DNA of 64,000 nucleotides, taken from the NCBI GenBank assembly GCA_963786975.1, contig CAWBBE010000011.1, positions 1,054,001-1,118,000 of the forward strand, written 5' to 3'. Every line of letters starts with the position of its first letter. Positions within the stretch are counted from its first letter, which is position 1. The notes under the pieces are model-generated. The model saw only the letters and a program-made list of their open reading frames with translations, was not told the DNA's origin and ran no database searches. This DNA is from Palsa-506 sp963786975. Its GTDB lineage: Bacteria > Actinomycetota > Actinomycetes > Streptosporangiales > Streptosporangiaceae. The translations under genes and the position numbers were made by a program. Shown in pieces: positions 52,919 through 63,124 of this stretch.

Positions 52919-53389
52919 GTGCATCCGAGCCCGGTGTTCGCCGACCCGACCGGCCGGCGGCGCAGAAAGCTGCGCCTGCTGGGCATCGGCGCCGGGCTGG
53001 TCATCGCCGCCGCGCTGGCCATGATCAGCGTCGGGCTGGCCGGGGGCCCGCAGGCGCCGTTCATCACCTGGGCGCTGCCGCACCATGCCGCCGCCGCGCC
53101 CCCGGGCCGGCCTCCGGCCGGGCACGCCCGCACGAGCCGGACCAGGTCGCCGGAGCCGGCCGCTGCGGCGCCGGCCCCGTCCGCAGGTCTGCAGCCGTCG
53201 GCATCCGCCGATCCGCAGCCGTCCCCGTCCGCTGACCGGCAGCCGTCGCCGCGGCCGTCCGCGTCATCGTCACCCACTCCCGGCACGCCTTCCGCAACGC
53301 CGACGCCAACGCCGACGAACCCGGCCGGCAAGACGCCGCCAGGCCACACCAGGTCGCCCAACCCGCACAAGTCCGGTCATGGCCGGTAG
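52919..53389 (+). CDS. Membrane-anchored Ser/Pro/Thr-rich protein
   Basis: 156 residues from GTG 52919. Basic N-terminus (TGRRRRKLRLLG), one membrane helix (GIGAGLVIAAALAMISVGLA), then about 100 residues of Pro/Ser/Ala/Thr-rich, probably extracellular sequence with ASADPQPSPSADRQPSP-like units. It overlaps the deacetylase-glycosyltransferase gene by 11 bp and so is its translational partner. It may act as a cell-wall spacer, scaffold or substrate holder. No domain is recognised. Confidence 0.75.
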   Translation: MHPSPVFADPTGRRRRKLRLLGIGAGLVIAAALAMISVGLAGGPQAPFITWALPHHAAAAPPGRPPAGHARTSRTRSPEPAAAAPAPSAGLQPSASADPQPSPSADRQPSPRPSASSSPTPGTPSATPTPTPTNPAGKTPPGHTRSPNPHKSGHGR

Positions 53390-55550
53390 GCCCGGCGGAG
53401 CAGCGAGAGGCGGAACGCACCGCAGGAGCCGGGCCCCGCGCGGGCACTGGGTGCTGGTGAGCATGATCATGCTCACGTTCGCGGTCGGTCTCGTCATCGA
53501 GGGCTACACCCGCGGGGTGCTCGGCGAGAACGGCGCGGACGAGCCGCGCGCCGGCGGGCCGCCCGCGCCCGCCGCGGTGCTGCACGGCGGCCCGGTGCTC
53601 GACGCGACCGGCGCCCGGCCGCGCAGTTACTCGATGCCGCCCCGGACAGTCGCGCTGACCTTCGATGACGGACCGGACCCGACCTGGACCCCGGAAATCC
53701 TGGCGGTCCTGCGCCGCTATCACGTTCCCGCCACATTCTTCCTGGTGGGCGCCCACGTGGCGAGCTGGCCCGGGATAGTCCGCGCGGAGATCGCGAACGG
53801 CGACCAGCTGGGCTCGCACACCTACACCCACGCGAACCTCGGCACGTCGGGCTGGCGCGAGGGACTTGAGCTGACGCTGACCCAGAACGCGCTGGCCGGG
53901 GCGGCGGGCATCCGCACCCGGCTGCTGCGGATGCCGTACTCAAGCCAGCCGGACGCGCTGACCGCGGCGGACTGGCGCGCGGCCGCCGAAGCCGGCCGGG
54001 ACGGCTACCTGGTAGTCCTCACCAATCTCGACACCCGGGACTGGGCCAGGCCGGGAGCCGCCAGGATCGCCGCCGCCGCGCTGCCGCGCGGCAACCGCGG
54101 CGCGATCATCATGTTCCACGACGGCGGCGGTGATCGCGCGCAGACCGTCGCCGCGCTGCCCGGGGTCATCTCCCGGCTGCGGGCCCGCGGCTACCGGTTC
54201 GCGACCGTGACCGGCGGGCTCGGCCTGCCCGCGGGCGACGTGCCGGCCACCGGCAGGCAGCGGTTCGCCGGCCACGTGCTGGTACTGACCCAGCAGGCCG
54301 CCGACCGCGCGGTCGGGCTGCTCGCGATCCTGCTCGTCACCGCCAGCGTGCTCATCGTCGCCAGGCTCGTCCTGCTGGTGGGATTCGCCGTCGCGCACAA
54401 GCGCCGGCACGGCCGGGCTCCGCCCGCGGGGAACCTGTGGCCCGCGCCCGGCGTCTCGGTCGTGATTCCCGCCTACAACGAGGAGGCGGGAATCGCCGCC
54501 GCGGTGCGCTCGATGATGGCCAGCAGCTACCCCGGCGACGTCGAGGTGATCGTGGTGGACGACGGCTCGACCGACGGCACCGCAGGTATCGTGCGCGGGA
54601 TCGGCCTGCCGGGCGTCCGGCTGATCAGCCAGCCCAACGCGGGCAAGCCGGCCGCGCTGAACCGCGGCATCGCCGCGGCCAGCCACGACATCCTGGTCCT
54701 GGTCGACGGCGACACCGTCTTCCAGCCGGACACCATCGGGCACCTGGTGCGCCCGATGCACGCGCCCGACGTCGGCGCGGTCAGTGGCAACACGAAGGTC
54801 GGCAACCGGGCCGGCGTGCTCGGCCGCTGGCAGCACATCGAGTACGTGATGGGCTTCAACCTGGACCGGCGGATGTTCGACATGCTCCGCAGCATGCCCA
54901 CCGTGCCGGGCGCGATCGGGGCGTTCCGGCGGCCCGCGCTGGCGGACGTCGGCGGGCTGAGCGCCGACACGCTGGCCGAGGATACCGACCTGACCATGGC
55001 GCTGTGCCGGTCGCCCTGGCGGGTCGTCTACGAGCCGGCCGCCGTCGCCTGGACCGAGGCACCGGCCAGCCTGCGCCAGCTGTGGCGGCAGCGGTACCGG
55101 TGGTGCTACGGCACGATGCAGGCGATGTGGAAGCACAAGCGAGCCGTCGCGCAGCGCGGGCCATCGGGCCGGTTCGGCCGGCGCTGCCTCACCTACCTGG
55201 CCCTCTTCCACGTGCTGCTGCCGCTGGCCGCCCCGGTCGTCGACGTGTTCTCGGTTTACGGCCTGGTGTTCCTGAACCCGGTCAAGGTAATGCTGTTCTG
55301 GCTGACGTTCGTCCTCCTGCAGACGCTGGCCTGCGGTTACGCGCTGCGACTGGACCGGGAGCGGCTCCGCTCGCTGTGGGTGCTGCCGCTGCAGCAGCTC
55401 GTCTACCGGCAGCTGCTCTACCTGGTGACGATCCACTCCGTCATCACCGCGCTACTCGGCACCCGGCAGCGCTGGCAGGTCATCCAGCGCGCGGGCGTGT
55501 TCGCGGCGGGCCCCGCACAGCGCGCTGCGCCGGGCAGCCCGCAGCCGTGA
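53379..55550 (+). CDS. Bifunctional polysaccharide deacetylase / glycosyltransferase family 2
   Basis: 723 residues. After one membrane helix (about 22-42) comes the NodB deacetylase domain (RTVALTFDDGPDPTWTPEIL with the metal Asp pair, LGSHTYTHANLG for the histidines, IIMFHDGGGD). A second membrane helix (VGLLAILLVTASVLIVARLV) leads to GT2 (SVVIPAYNEEAGIAAAVRSM, VIVVDDGSTDG, LVLVDGDTVFQPDT, EDTDLTMALC, QRYRWCYGTMQAMW, the processive QxxRW motif). Further helices follow at the end. It probably makes and deacetylates a beta-linked hexosamine or similar exported glycan. ATG 53379. Confidence 0.93.
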   Translation: MAGRPGGAARGGTHRRSRAPRGHWVLVSMIMLTFAVGLVIEGYTRGVLGENGADEPRAGGPPAPAAVLHGGPVLDATGARPRSYSMPPRTVALTFDDGPDPTWTPEILAVLRRYHVPATFFLVGAHVASWPGIVRAEIANGDQLGSHTYTHANLGTSGWREGLELTLTQNALAGAAGIRTRLLRMPYSSQPDALTAADWRAAAEAGRDGYLVVLTNLDTRDWARPGAARIAAAALPRGNRGAIIMFHDGGGDRAQTVAALPGVISRLRARGYRFATVTGGLGLPAGDVPATGRQRFAGHVLVLTQQAADRAVGLLAILLVTASVLIVARLVLLVGFAVAHKRRHGRAPPAGNLWPAPGVSVVIPAYNEEAGIAAAVRSMMASSYPGDVEVIVVDDGSTDGTAGIVRGIGLPGVRLISQPNAGKPAALNRGIAAASHDILVLVDGDTVFQPDTIGHLVRPMHAPDVGAVSGNTKVGNRAGVLGRWQHIEYVMGFNLDRRMFDMLRSMPTVPGAIGAFRRPALADVGGLSADTLAEDTDLTMALCRSPWRVVYEPAAVAWTEAPASLRQLWRQRYRWCYGTMQAMWKHKRAVAQRGPSGRFGRRCLTYLALFHVLLPLAAPVVDVFSVYGLVFLNPVKVMLFWLTFVLLQTLACGYALRLDRERLRSLWVLPLQQLVYRQLLYLVTIHSVITALLGTRQRWQVIQRAGVFAAGPAQRAAPGSPQP

Positions 55551-55675
55551 GTCCGGCCGGCCGGGGGATAAGGTCCTGCGGCTACGTGGCCCGGATACGT
55601 GTTTGCACCGATGTGCCGTGCCCGGCGGCCGGCCGATGATTACCGGCAACCGCATACCCGGCACTAGGAGCGACC

Positions 55676-56461
55676 ATGGGAACAGGTAAGGAACAGGCAG
55701 GGCTGTGGGGCCCCGGAGCCCGCGACTGGGCCGATTACAACGAGCCGATGTGCACGCCCTTCTACCAGGCGGTGCTGGACGCGACCGGGGTGGGCCCCGG
55801 GACGAGGCTGCTCGACGTCGGCTGCGGCGGCGGCTTCGCGCTGCTGCTCGCGGCCGCCCGGGGTGCCACCGTATCGGGCCTGGACGCGACCGCGTCCCTG
55901 CTGGACATCGCGCGCGAGCGCGTCCCGGGCGGGTTCCTGGTCGCCGGTGACCTGGAGGACCCGCTGCCCTGGGACGAGGCCGCATTCGACGTGGTGACCT
56001 CGTTCAACTCGGTCCAGTACGCCGCTGACCCGGTCGCCGTCGTCAAGGGCATGAGCCACGTGACCAGGCCCGGCGGGCTGGTCAGCCTGCTGGTCTGGGG
56101 ACCGCCGGAGCAGTGCGAGAGCGCGGTGATGTTCGCCGAGCTCGGCCCGCTGATGCCGCCCGCGCGGCCGGCCGCGCCAGGCGCCGTCGCGTGGAGCGAG
56201 GAAGGAAGTCTCGAGGACCTGGCCGCGCGGGCGGGGCTCGCCCCGCTGGCCGTCGCGGACGTGCCCAACCCGCTGGTGTACCCGGATTTCGCCACCGCGG
56301 TCCACACCCAGCTCAGCTCCGGGCCGGCCCGCAGAGCCATCGAGCATTCCGGCCTGCCCGCCGTCCGCGGCGCGCTGACTCGCGCGTTCGCCGCCAGCCG
56401 TCAGCCGGACGCGACCTACCGGCAGCAGAATGTCTTCCGCTATCTCGTCGCCCGGGTCTGA
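55676..56461 (+). CDS. Class I SAM-dependent methyltransferase
   Basis: 261 residues. Motif I LLDVGCGGGFALLLAAARG, motif II VSGLDATASLLDIARERV, and AFDVVTSFNSVQYAADPVAV with a motif III-like VTRPGGLVSLLVWG. The ubiquinone/menaquinone-type (Methyltransf_11) fold. AGGAG lies 6 nt before the ATG. The substrate is unknown. Confidence 0.9.
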   Translation: MGTGKEQAGLWGPGARDWADYNEPMCTPFYQAVLDATGVGPGTRLLDVGCGGGFALLLAAARGATVSGLDATASLLDIARERVPGGFLVAGDLEDPLPWDEAAFDVVTSFNSVQYAADPVAVVKGMSHVTRPGGLVSLLVWGPPEQCESAVMFAELGPLMPPARPAAPGAVAWSEEGSLEDLAARAGLAPLAVADVPNPLVYPDFATAVHTQLSSGPARRAIEHSGLPAVRGALTRAFAASRQPDATYRQQNVFRYLVARV

Positions 56462-56486
56462 CCGGCGGTCCGGGTGGCAGCCGGGT

Positions 56487-56947
56487 TCAGGCGCGCCAGC
56501 GGCGCTGCGAGGCTTCGTAGTCGGCCAGCCGCCACATCATCGCGGACCGCGGCCTGATGGCGTAGACGACGTCGAAATCGGGATCGGCATCCGGCAGGTA
56601 CTGCCGGTCCTCCGGCCGGGTGTATTTCGCCGCGAGCGCCGCCAGCACCGGCGGGACCCGGGCGGGCGCCCCGAGATCTTCGGCGATCCCGCGCACGATC
56701 ACGACATCGTCGCCGCTTTCCAGGTGCACCACGACCCGCGGATCCGCCGCGATGTTGCGGGCCTTGACGGTGCCGCGCTCGCTGTACAGGTACAGCGTGC
56801 CGCCGGTCACCGCCCCCCAGACCGGTGCCGCATGCGGTGCACCCGACGGCGTCGTGCTGCCCAGCCAGTAGTTGCGCGCGGCCGCCAGCCGCGCGCAAAC
56901 CTCGGGCCAGGCAGCGTCTCGTCCGCCACCTGCACATAATCGCGCAT
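56487..56947 (-). CDS. Pyridoxamine 5'-phosphate oxidase-family (FMN/F420) protein (one frameshift near 56918-56926)
   Basis: About 152 residues across one frame break. The start, MRDYVQVADE, is followed in another frame by WPEVCARLAAARNYWLGSTT and APVWGAV, then in the continuing frame TLYLYSERGTVKARNIAADP, RVVVHLESGDDVVIVRGIAE. This split barrel binds FMN or F420 and is common in actinomycetes. Assigning the N-terminus depends on the indel being real; otherwise ATG 56810 starts a 107-residue fragment. Confidence 0.75.
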
Positions 56948-57090
56948 GACCGCCCGGTCCGGGGAACCAGGGCTGCTCCGGGCCGCGGCCAGGTGAATAT
57001 TTGAAGGCTCACCATGGAACCCTGGCGGCAGACGGTGCGCGGGACCCTGGCGGCCAGGGATGATGGATCAGCGACGCTGGAGGTGATCGG

Positions 57091-59774
57091 TTGGCCGCGG
57101 TGGCCGAGGCCGGGTGCTCTTATGCGCTGCTGGCCGACGGCACCACGATGACGATCAGGCCGGCCGGGCCCGGGGACTACGAGCCGGTCCGGCAGCTGCA
57201 CGAGGACATGTCGCCGGACAACCTGTATTTCCGCTTTTTCAGCCTGAGCCGGGCGGCCGCCGGGCGGGAGGCCACCAGGGTGTGCCGCGAGGCCGGCCTG
57301 GACCACGGGGCGCTGCTCGGCTGGCTGGGCGACAAGCTGGTGGGAGTCGCCAGCTACGAGCCCACCTCCGACCTGTGGGTGGCGGAGATCGCGCTGGCGG
57401 CCGCCGACGACATGCACGGGCGCGGCGTCGCCACCCTGCTGCTTGAGCACCTGGTCTCGCTGGCCCGAGCCCGCGGCATCAAGTTCTTCACCGCTGATGC
57501 GCTGGCCTCGAACAGCGCGGTGCTGCGGGTGCTCAACGACGCCGGGCTGGCCGTGCGGCGCAGGCTCGAGGGCGACGCGGTGGAGCTGGTCATGCCGATC
57601 CCGCAGAGCACCGCGCTCAGCGAGGCCAGCCCCTACCTGGACGCGGTGGCCGGCCGGGAGAAGCACGCGGGCGTGGCCAGCCTGGAGCCGTTGCTGGCGC
57701 CCCGGTCGGTGGCGGTGATCGGGGCCGGGCGGCACCCGGGATCGGTCGGCCGGATGATCCTGCGCAACATCCGCGACGCCGGATTCGGCGGGGCCGTGTA
57801 CGTGGTCAGCCCGCACGCCGGCGAGATCGAGGGCGTCCGGTGCGTCCCGTCGGTCGCCGCGCTGCCCGAGCCACCCGACCTGGCGGTGGTGGCGGTTCCG
57901 GCGGCAGGCGTGCTGAAGGTGGCGCAGGAGTGCGGCGAGCGCGGCGCCAGGTCGCTGCTGGTGATCACCTCGGGGCTCACGCCAGCACAGGAATCCGGCC
58001 TGCTCGCGGCCAGCCGCCAGGCGGGCATGCGGCTGGCGGGCCCGGGCTGCTTCGGCGTCGCGGTGCCGGGGATCGGGCTGGATGCCACCTTCGCCCGGCA
58101 CCACCCGGTCGCCGGCCTGGACCGGCCTGGTCAGCCAGTCCGGGGGAGTCGGCGTGGCGGTGCTGGAGCAGCTTTCCCGGCTCGGGCTCGGGACCTCGTC
58201 CTTCGCCTCCGTCGGCAGCATGCTCGATGTCGCCGCCAACGACATGCTGATGTGGTGGGAGGCGGATAACACCACCGAGCTTGCCGTGCTCTACCTGGAG
58301 TCCTTCGGCAGCCCGCGCAAGTTCGCCCGGACCGCGCGCCGGGTGGCCACCAGGATCCCGGTGCTGACCGTGCACGCCGGGCAGTCGGTGCCAGGGCAGC
58401 GGGCGGCCGCCTCGCACACGGCCGTGGCGGCCGCGCCACTGATCACCCGGCAGGCGCTGTTCGAGCAGGCGGGCATCATCGCCACCACCAGCCTCGGCGA
58501 ACTGCTCGACACGGCCGCGCTGATCGCGTCCCAGCCGGTTCCGGCGGGCCGCCGGGTCGCGATCGTGTCCAACGGCGGCGGCGCGGGCGTGCTGGCCGCC
58601 GACGCGTGCGTGGAAGCCGGCCTGGCCGTTGCCAGCCCGGGCCGGGAGGCCCGCAGCCGCCTGCGGGAAGTGCTGCCGCCCGGCTCGGCTGTCGGCGGCC
58701 CGGTCGATACCACCGTGACCGTGAGCCCGGAGGCGTTCGGCCAGGCCCTGCGGATCGCCAGCGAGGACGGCGCGGACGCCCTGATCGCGCTGGTGATACC
58801 CACCGCTGCCGCCGACCTGATCCCCGCGATCACGGCCGAGCGGCTGCCGGTCCCGGTGGCGGCGGTGCTGCTGGACCAGGCCGAGGCGGTCCAGCTGCTG
58901 CGCCATGGCGAGACCGGCCGGGCCGTGCCCGCGTACGCCTACCCGGAGTCGGCCGCGCGCGCGCTGGCCGGGGCCGCCCGGTACGGCTCATGGCGATCCC
59001 GGCCGGCCTGGCACGGTGCCGGAGATCGGCGACCTCCGGGTTCCGGACGCGCGCGCCATCATCGGCTCCTTTCTTGACCGGATGCCGGGCGGCGGGTGGC
59101 TGTCCGCCGGCGAGGCCGACGACCTGCTGCGCTGCTACGGCATCCCGATGGTGGAGTTCCGCCGGGCCGCGGACGCCGACGCCGCGATCGACGCGGCGGC
59201 CGGCCTCGGCGGTCACGTGGTGATCAAGGCTGACGTGCCGGGCCTGCTGCACAAGACCGCCGCCGGGGCCGTCGAACTGGACCTGCACGGGCCGGACGAG
59301 GTGCGCCGGGCGATGCGCCGCCTGCAGGGCAAGTTCGCCGGGCGGCTGGCCGGAGTGCTGGTCGAGCCCATGATCACCGGAGGCGCCGAGACGCTGGCCG
59401 GCATCGCGCAGGAGCCGGTGTTCGGCCCCGTCATCGTATTCGGGCTCGGCGGGGTCGCCACCGAGGAGCTCGGCGACCGCGCGGCCCGCCTCGCCCCGCT
59501 CACCGGCGCCGACGCCGACGACCTGATCCGCTCGACCCGGGCGGCGCCGCTGCTGCTCGGCCAGCGCGGCCAGCCGGCCGCGGACACCGGCGCGCTGCGC
59601 GACATCCTGCTCAGGATGTCGTGCCTGGCCGACCAGCTGCCCGAGGTCGCCGAGCTTGACCTCAACCCGGTGATCGCCCGCCCGGACGGTGCCGTCGCCG
59701 TGGACGTGCGGGTCCGGGTGACCAGCCACAGCCCGGCCGACCCGTTCCTGCGGCAGCTGCCGGTCTCCCGGTAG
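57091..59774 (+). CDS. GNAT plus acyl-CoA synthetase (ADP-forming) protein lysine acetyltransferase, Pat type (two frameshifts near 58108-58122 and 59007-59011)
   Basis: About 893 residues across two frame breaks. The GNAT domain comes first (TIRPAGPGDYEPVRQLHEDM, VAEIALAAADDMHGRGVATL with R-G-V-A), then a CoA-binding Rossmann domain (RSVAVIGAGRHPGSVGRMIL), a succinyl-CoA-synthetase-like domain (GLVSQSGGVGVAVLEQLSRL) and an ATP-grasp domain (GGHVVIKADVPGLLHKTAAG, VIVFGLGGVATEELGDRAAR). In this family the synthetase part is usually inactive and the GNAT acetylates enzymes such as acetyl-CoA synthetase. TTG start behind GGAGGTGA. A nearby acs is a plausible substrate. Confidence 0.9.
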
Positions 59775-59777
59775 CGC

Positions 59778-59795
59778 CGGGCGGCAGCCCGCCCG
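59778..59795 (+). terminator. Hairpin CGGGCGG-CAGC-CCGCCCG
   Basis: Perfect 7-bp stem, 4-nt loop, 3 bp after the stop of the acetyltransferase gene. Confidence 0.5.
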
Positions 59796-59949
59796 CGTCC
59801 GGCCGGGCACCGTTGTCCCCGTTAATGATTCTGCGCAGGGAAAATCTTCGGCATCCCGGGTGTCGGCGCCAGCGCGGGGAATTCACGCGGGCGATTATTG
59901 GCGCCAGGATTTGGCCGGGGCAGCAGGCGACCAGGGGGAAGGAACGGAA

Positions 59950-61572
59950 ATGGGGAATTCCGCGGACGGCACCGGGAAGAGCGGGCTTACCCGCGGCGAA
60001 CTGCTGAAGGCCGCGGCCGTCGCGACGCCGGGGCTGCTGCTCGGCCGGCCAGCGGCCGCCACGGCGGCCGCGGCCGGCCCGCGCTCCCGGCGCCGCCCGG
60101 CGACGGGCGGCAGCGGGATCGCTGGCATGAACGTGCTCCTGTTCCTGACCGACCAGCAGCGCGCGATCCAGCATTTCCCGGCCGGCTGGAGCGAGCGGCA
60201 CCTGCCCGGCATGACCCGGCTGCGCAGGCACGGCATGCTGTTCGAGAACGCGTTCACGAACGCGTGCATGTGCTCGCCGGCCCGCTCGACGCTGATGACC
60301 GGGTACTTCCCGGCCCAGCATGGCGTCAAGTACACGCTGGAGACGGACATGCCCGCGGCGCAGTACCCGCAGGTCGAGCTGGACACCGGCTTCGTCAACC
60401 CGGCGAGCGTCGCGGTATCGGCCGGCTACGCGCCGGTCTACAAGGGGAAGTTCCACTGCTGCAAGCCCGCGAACGGGTCGGACTGGGTGCCCGATGACGT
60501 CAACAAGTACGGCTTCACCCGCTGGGACCCGCCGGACGCGGGCGCCGACCAGAGCCTGCCGGAGGAGGGCGGCGGCGTCTATGACAACGACGGCCGCTTC
60601 ATGAACTCGGTGGGCACGCCGGAGGCGGGCACCGAGGGCGCCGTCCAGTACCTGCGCACGTCGGCGGCGAGCAGCCAGCCGTTCTTCATGGTCGTCTCCC
60701 TGGTCAACCCGCACGACGTGCTGTTCTACCCGAAGAACTACATCGCCGGCGGCTACGACGACATGTGGCTGAAAGGCGAGATCGGGCTTCCGGCCACCGT
60801 CGACGAGGACCTGTCCACCAAGCCGGCCGTCCAGGCCGAGTTCCTGCGGATCTTCAACGCCTCCGGGCCGATCCCGACGCCGCAGATGAAGCGCAACTAC
60901 CTGAACTTCTACGGCAACCTGATGAAGGCATCGGACGCCTACCTGGTGAAGATCCTCGACACCCTGGAAGCGCGCGGGCTGCTGGAGAACACGCTGGTGA
61001 TAGCCACAGCCGATCACGGCGAGATGGGCACCGCGCACGGCGGGATGCGGCAGAAGAACTTCAACTTCTACGAGGAGACCACCCGGGTGCCGCTGGTCTA
61101 CTCGAACCCCCGGCTGTTCAGGCGGCCGGAGACGAACCAGTCCCTGGTCTCGCACGTGGACTTCCTGCCCACGCTGGCGAGCCTGATCGGGGCGCCGGCC
61201 TCCGCCCGGGACTCCTGGCAGGGGGTGGATTACTCCGACCAGATCCTGAGCCGCTCGCCCAGGCCGCCGCAGGGCTACACGGTGTTCACCTACGATGACT
61301 GGCAGTCCGGGCAGGCGAGCGGCCCGTACCCGAAGCCGCCGAATCACGTCGTCAGCATCCGCGAGCATCGTTACAAGCTGGCCAGGTATTACGACGCCGA
61401 CGGCAGGCTGCCGGACCAGTGGGAGATGTATGACCTGGCCGCCGACCCGCTGGAGCGCGTCAACCTCGCCTACCGGCACCACCAGCGCACCCCCCAGCAG
61501 GAACGCCAGTACCTGCGGCTGCGGCGCAAGCTCGCCCGGGTGGAGCGAACCCGGCTGCAGCCGCTGAGCTGA
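59950..61572 (+). CDS. Sulfatase (formylglycine type)
   Basis: 540 residues. The sulfatase signature is CSPARSTLMTG with Cys108, the residue converted to formylglycine. Metal residues: VLLFLTDQQRAI (Asp68 region) and LVIATADHGEMG. Also DYSDQILSRSP and DLAADPLERVN near the end, as in choline/aryl sulfatases. The N-terminal 40 residues have a hydrophobic stretch (ELLKAAAVATPGLLLGRPAA) but lack RR, so export is possible, not certain. The sulfate ester cleaved is unknown. A formylglycine-generating enzyme is not in the window. Confidence 0.9.
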   Translation: MGNSADGTGKSGLTRGELLKAAAVATPGLLLGRPAAATAAAAGPRSRRRPATGGSGIAGMNVLLFLTDQQRAIQHFPAGWSERHLPGMTRLRRHGMLFENAFTNACMCSPARSTLMTGYFPAQHGVKYTLETDMPAAQYPQVELDTGFVNPASVAVSAGYAPVYKGKFHCCKPANGSDWVPDDVNKYGFTRWDPPDAGADQSLPEEGGGVYDNDGRFMNSVGTPEAGTEGAVQYLRTSAASSQPFFMVVSLVNPHDVLFYPKNYIAGGYDDMWLKGEIGLPATVDEDLSTKPAVQAEFLRIFNASGPIPTPQMKRNYLNFYGNLMKASDAYLVKILDTLEARGLLENTLVIATADHGEMGTAHGGMRQKNFNFYEETTRVPLVYSNPRLFRRPETNQSLVSHVDFLPTLASLIGAPASARDSWQGVDYSDQILSRSPRPPQGYTVFTYDDWQSGQASGPYPKPPNHVVSIREHRYKLARYYDADGRLPDQWEMYDLAADPLERVNLAYRHHQRTPQQERQYLRLRRKLARVERTRLQPLS

Positions 61573-61649
61573 GCCCTTAGCGGGCGGCGGCCGGCGGCGT
61601 AGTCTCGGGTCGGTGCCTCAACACGCCGCACGCTGAGGAGCGAACCGCG

Positions 61650-63098
61650 ATGCAGCAGCTCACCGGTCTGGATGCCGCGTTCCTCACGCTGGAGACGGCC
61701 AATGCCACCGGCCATGTCGGCGGCGTGTGCGTGCTGGATCCCGGCGACGCGCCCAGGCCGCTGACGCTGGCCCGGCTGACCGAGGTGCTGGCGGAGCGGC
61801 TGCCCCTGGTCCCGGTGCTGCGCCGCAGGCTGCTGGATGTCCCGCTGGGCCTGGACCAGCCGTACTGGGTTGACGACCCGGACTTCGACATCGAGTATCA
61901 CATCCGGGAGATCGCGCTGCCGCGCCCCGGCTCGGACCCGCAGCTGACCGAGCAGGTCGCCCGGCTGCACGCCCGGCCGCTGGACCGGAGCCGGCCACTG
62001 TGGAGATTTACCTGATCACCGGGCTGGCCGGGCACCGGGCCGCGGTCTATACCAAGATTCACCACGCCGCGATCGACGGCGCGTCCGGCGCGGAGCTGCT
62101 CACCGTGCTGCTCGACCTCACCCCGGACGGACGCGAGCTGCCGCCCGCCGAGCCGTTCACCCCGGCCAGGCCGCCGGGCCCGGGGTGGCTGGCCGTGATC
62201 GCGGCCGCGCGCTTCGCGTGGCGGCCGGTGCAGGCCGCGCGCATCGCCAGCGAGCTGGTCCGCCTGCTGCCGGGCCTGGGCCCGGCGGTCAGCTGGTTCG
62301 CGGCCGGCCTGCTCGGGCTGACCGGCCGCGACGGCGGCGATGGCGAGGTCATCCCGACCGCGTCCGGGCGCGCCCCGGCCACCCCGTTCAACCGGCCGAT
62401 CACCCCGCACCGGCGGGTCGCGTTCCGCAGCGTGGACCTCGGCACTGTCAAGACGGTTAAGAACGCTTTCGGCGTCTCGGTCAACGACGTCGTGATGGCC
62501 ATGTGCGCGGGCGCACTGCGGCGCTGGCTGACCGTGCATGACGCGCTGCCCGAGCAGCCGCTGATCGCCATGATCCCGGTGTCGGTGCGGGATCCGGCCA
62601 GCCAGGGCGCGCTGGGCAACAAGGTCTCGGCGATGCTGGCCACGCTGCCCACCCAGGTCACCGACCCCGGCCAGCGGCTGGAGATCGTGCACGCCGCGAC
62701 GAAGACGGCGAAGGCACGGCAGGCGTCGATCCCGCAGGGGCTGGTCGACCAGATCAGCGATTTCGCCGGTGCCGGCGCTGGCCGCCCGCGCCGCGCGGGT
62801 GGTGTTCGCCACCGGCCTGCTGCACCGGCTGCCGCCGTTCAACCTCTGCATCTCCAACGTGCCGGGCCCGGACGTGCCCGTCTATCTCTGCGGGGCCAGG
62901 CTGCTGGCCCACTACCCGGTGTCGGTGATCGCCGACGGCCAGGGCCTGAACATCACCCTGGTGGGCTATCTCGGCCAGCTGCACTTCGGCCTGGCTTCCT
63001 GCCGCGAGCTGGTCCCCGACATCGACGATCTGGCCGGCTACCTGGCCGACGAGCTGGAGCTGCTGGTCAAGGCGGCCAGCGAGCGCGCGGCCCGCTGA
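61650..63098 (+). CDS. Wax ester synthase/diacylglycerol acyltransferase (two frameshifts near 61998-62004 and 62764-62770)
   Basis: About 482 residues across two frame breaks. The catalytic HHxxxDG is HHAAIDG in VYTKIHHAAIDGASGAELLT. Also: LTGLDAAFLTLETANATGHV at the start, RVAFRSVDLGTVKTVKNAFG, SVNDVVMAMCAGALRRWL, PLIAMIPVSVRDPASQG and the closing FNLCISNVPGPDVPVYLCGA. It acylates diacylglycerol or alcohols to make storage lipids. The first break lacks one G (CTGTGG-AGATTTAC); the second has one extra G. AGGAG lies 11 nt before the ATG. Confidence 0.92.
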
Positions 63099-63124
63099 CG
63101 GCCGCCCGGCGGGGAGGGCAAGAG

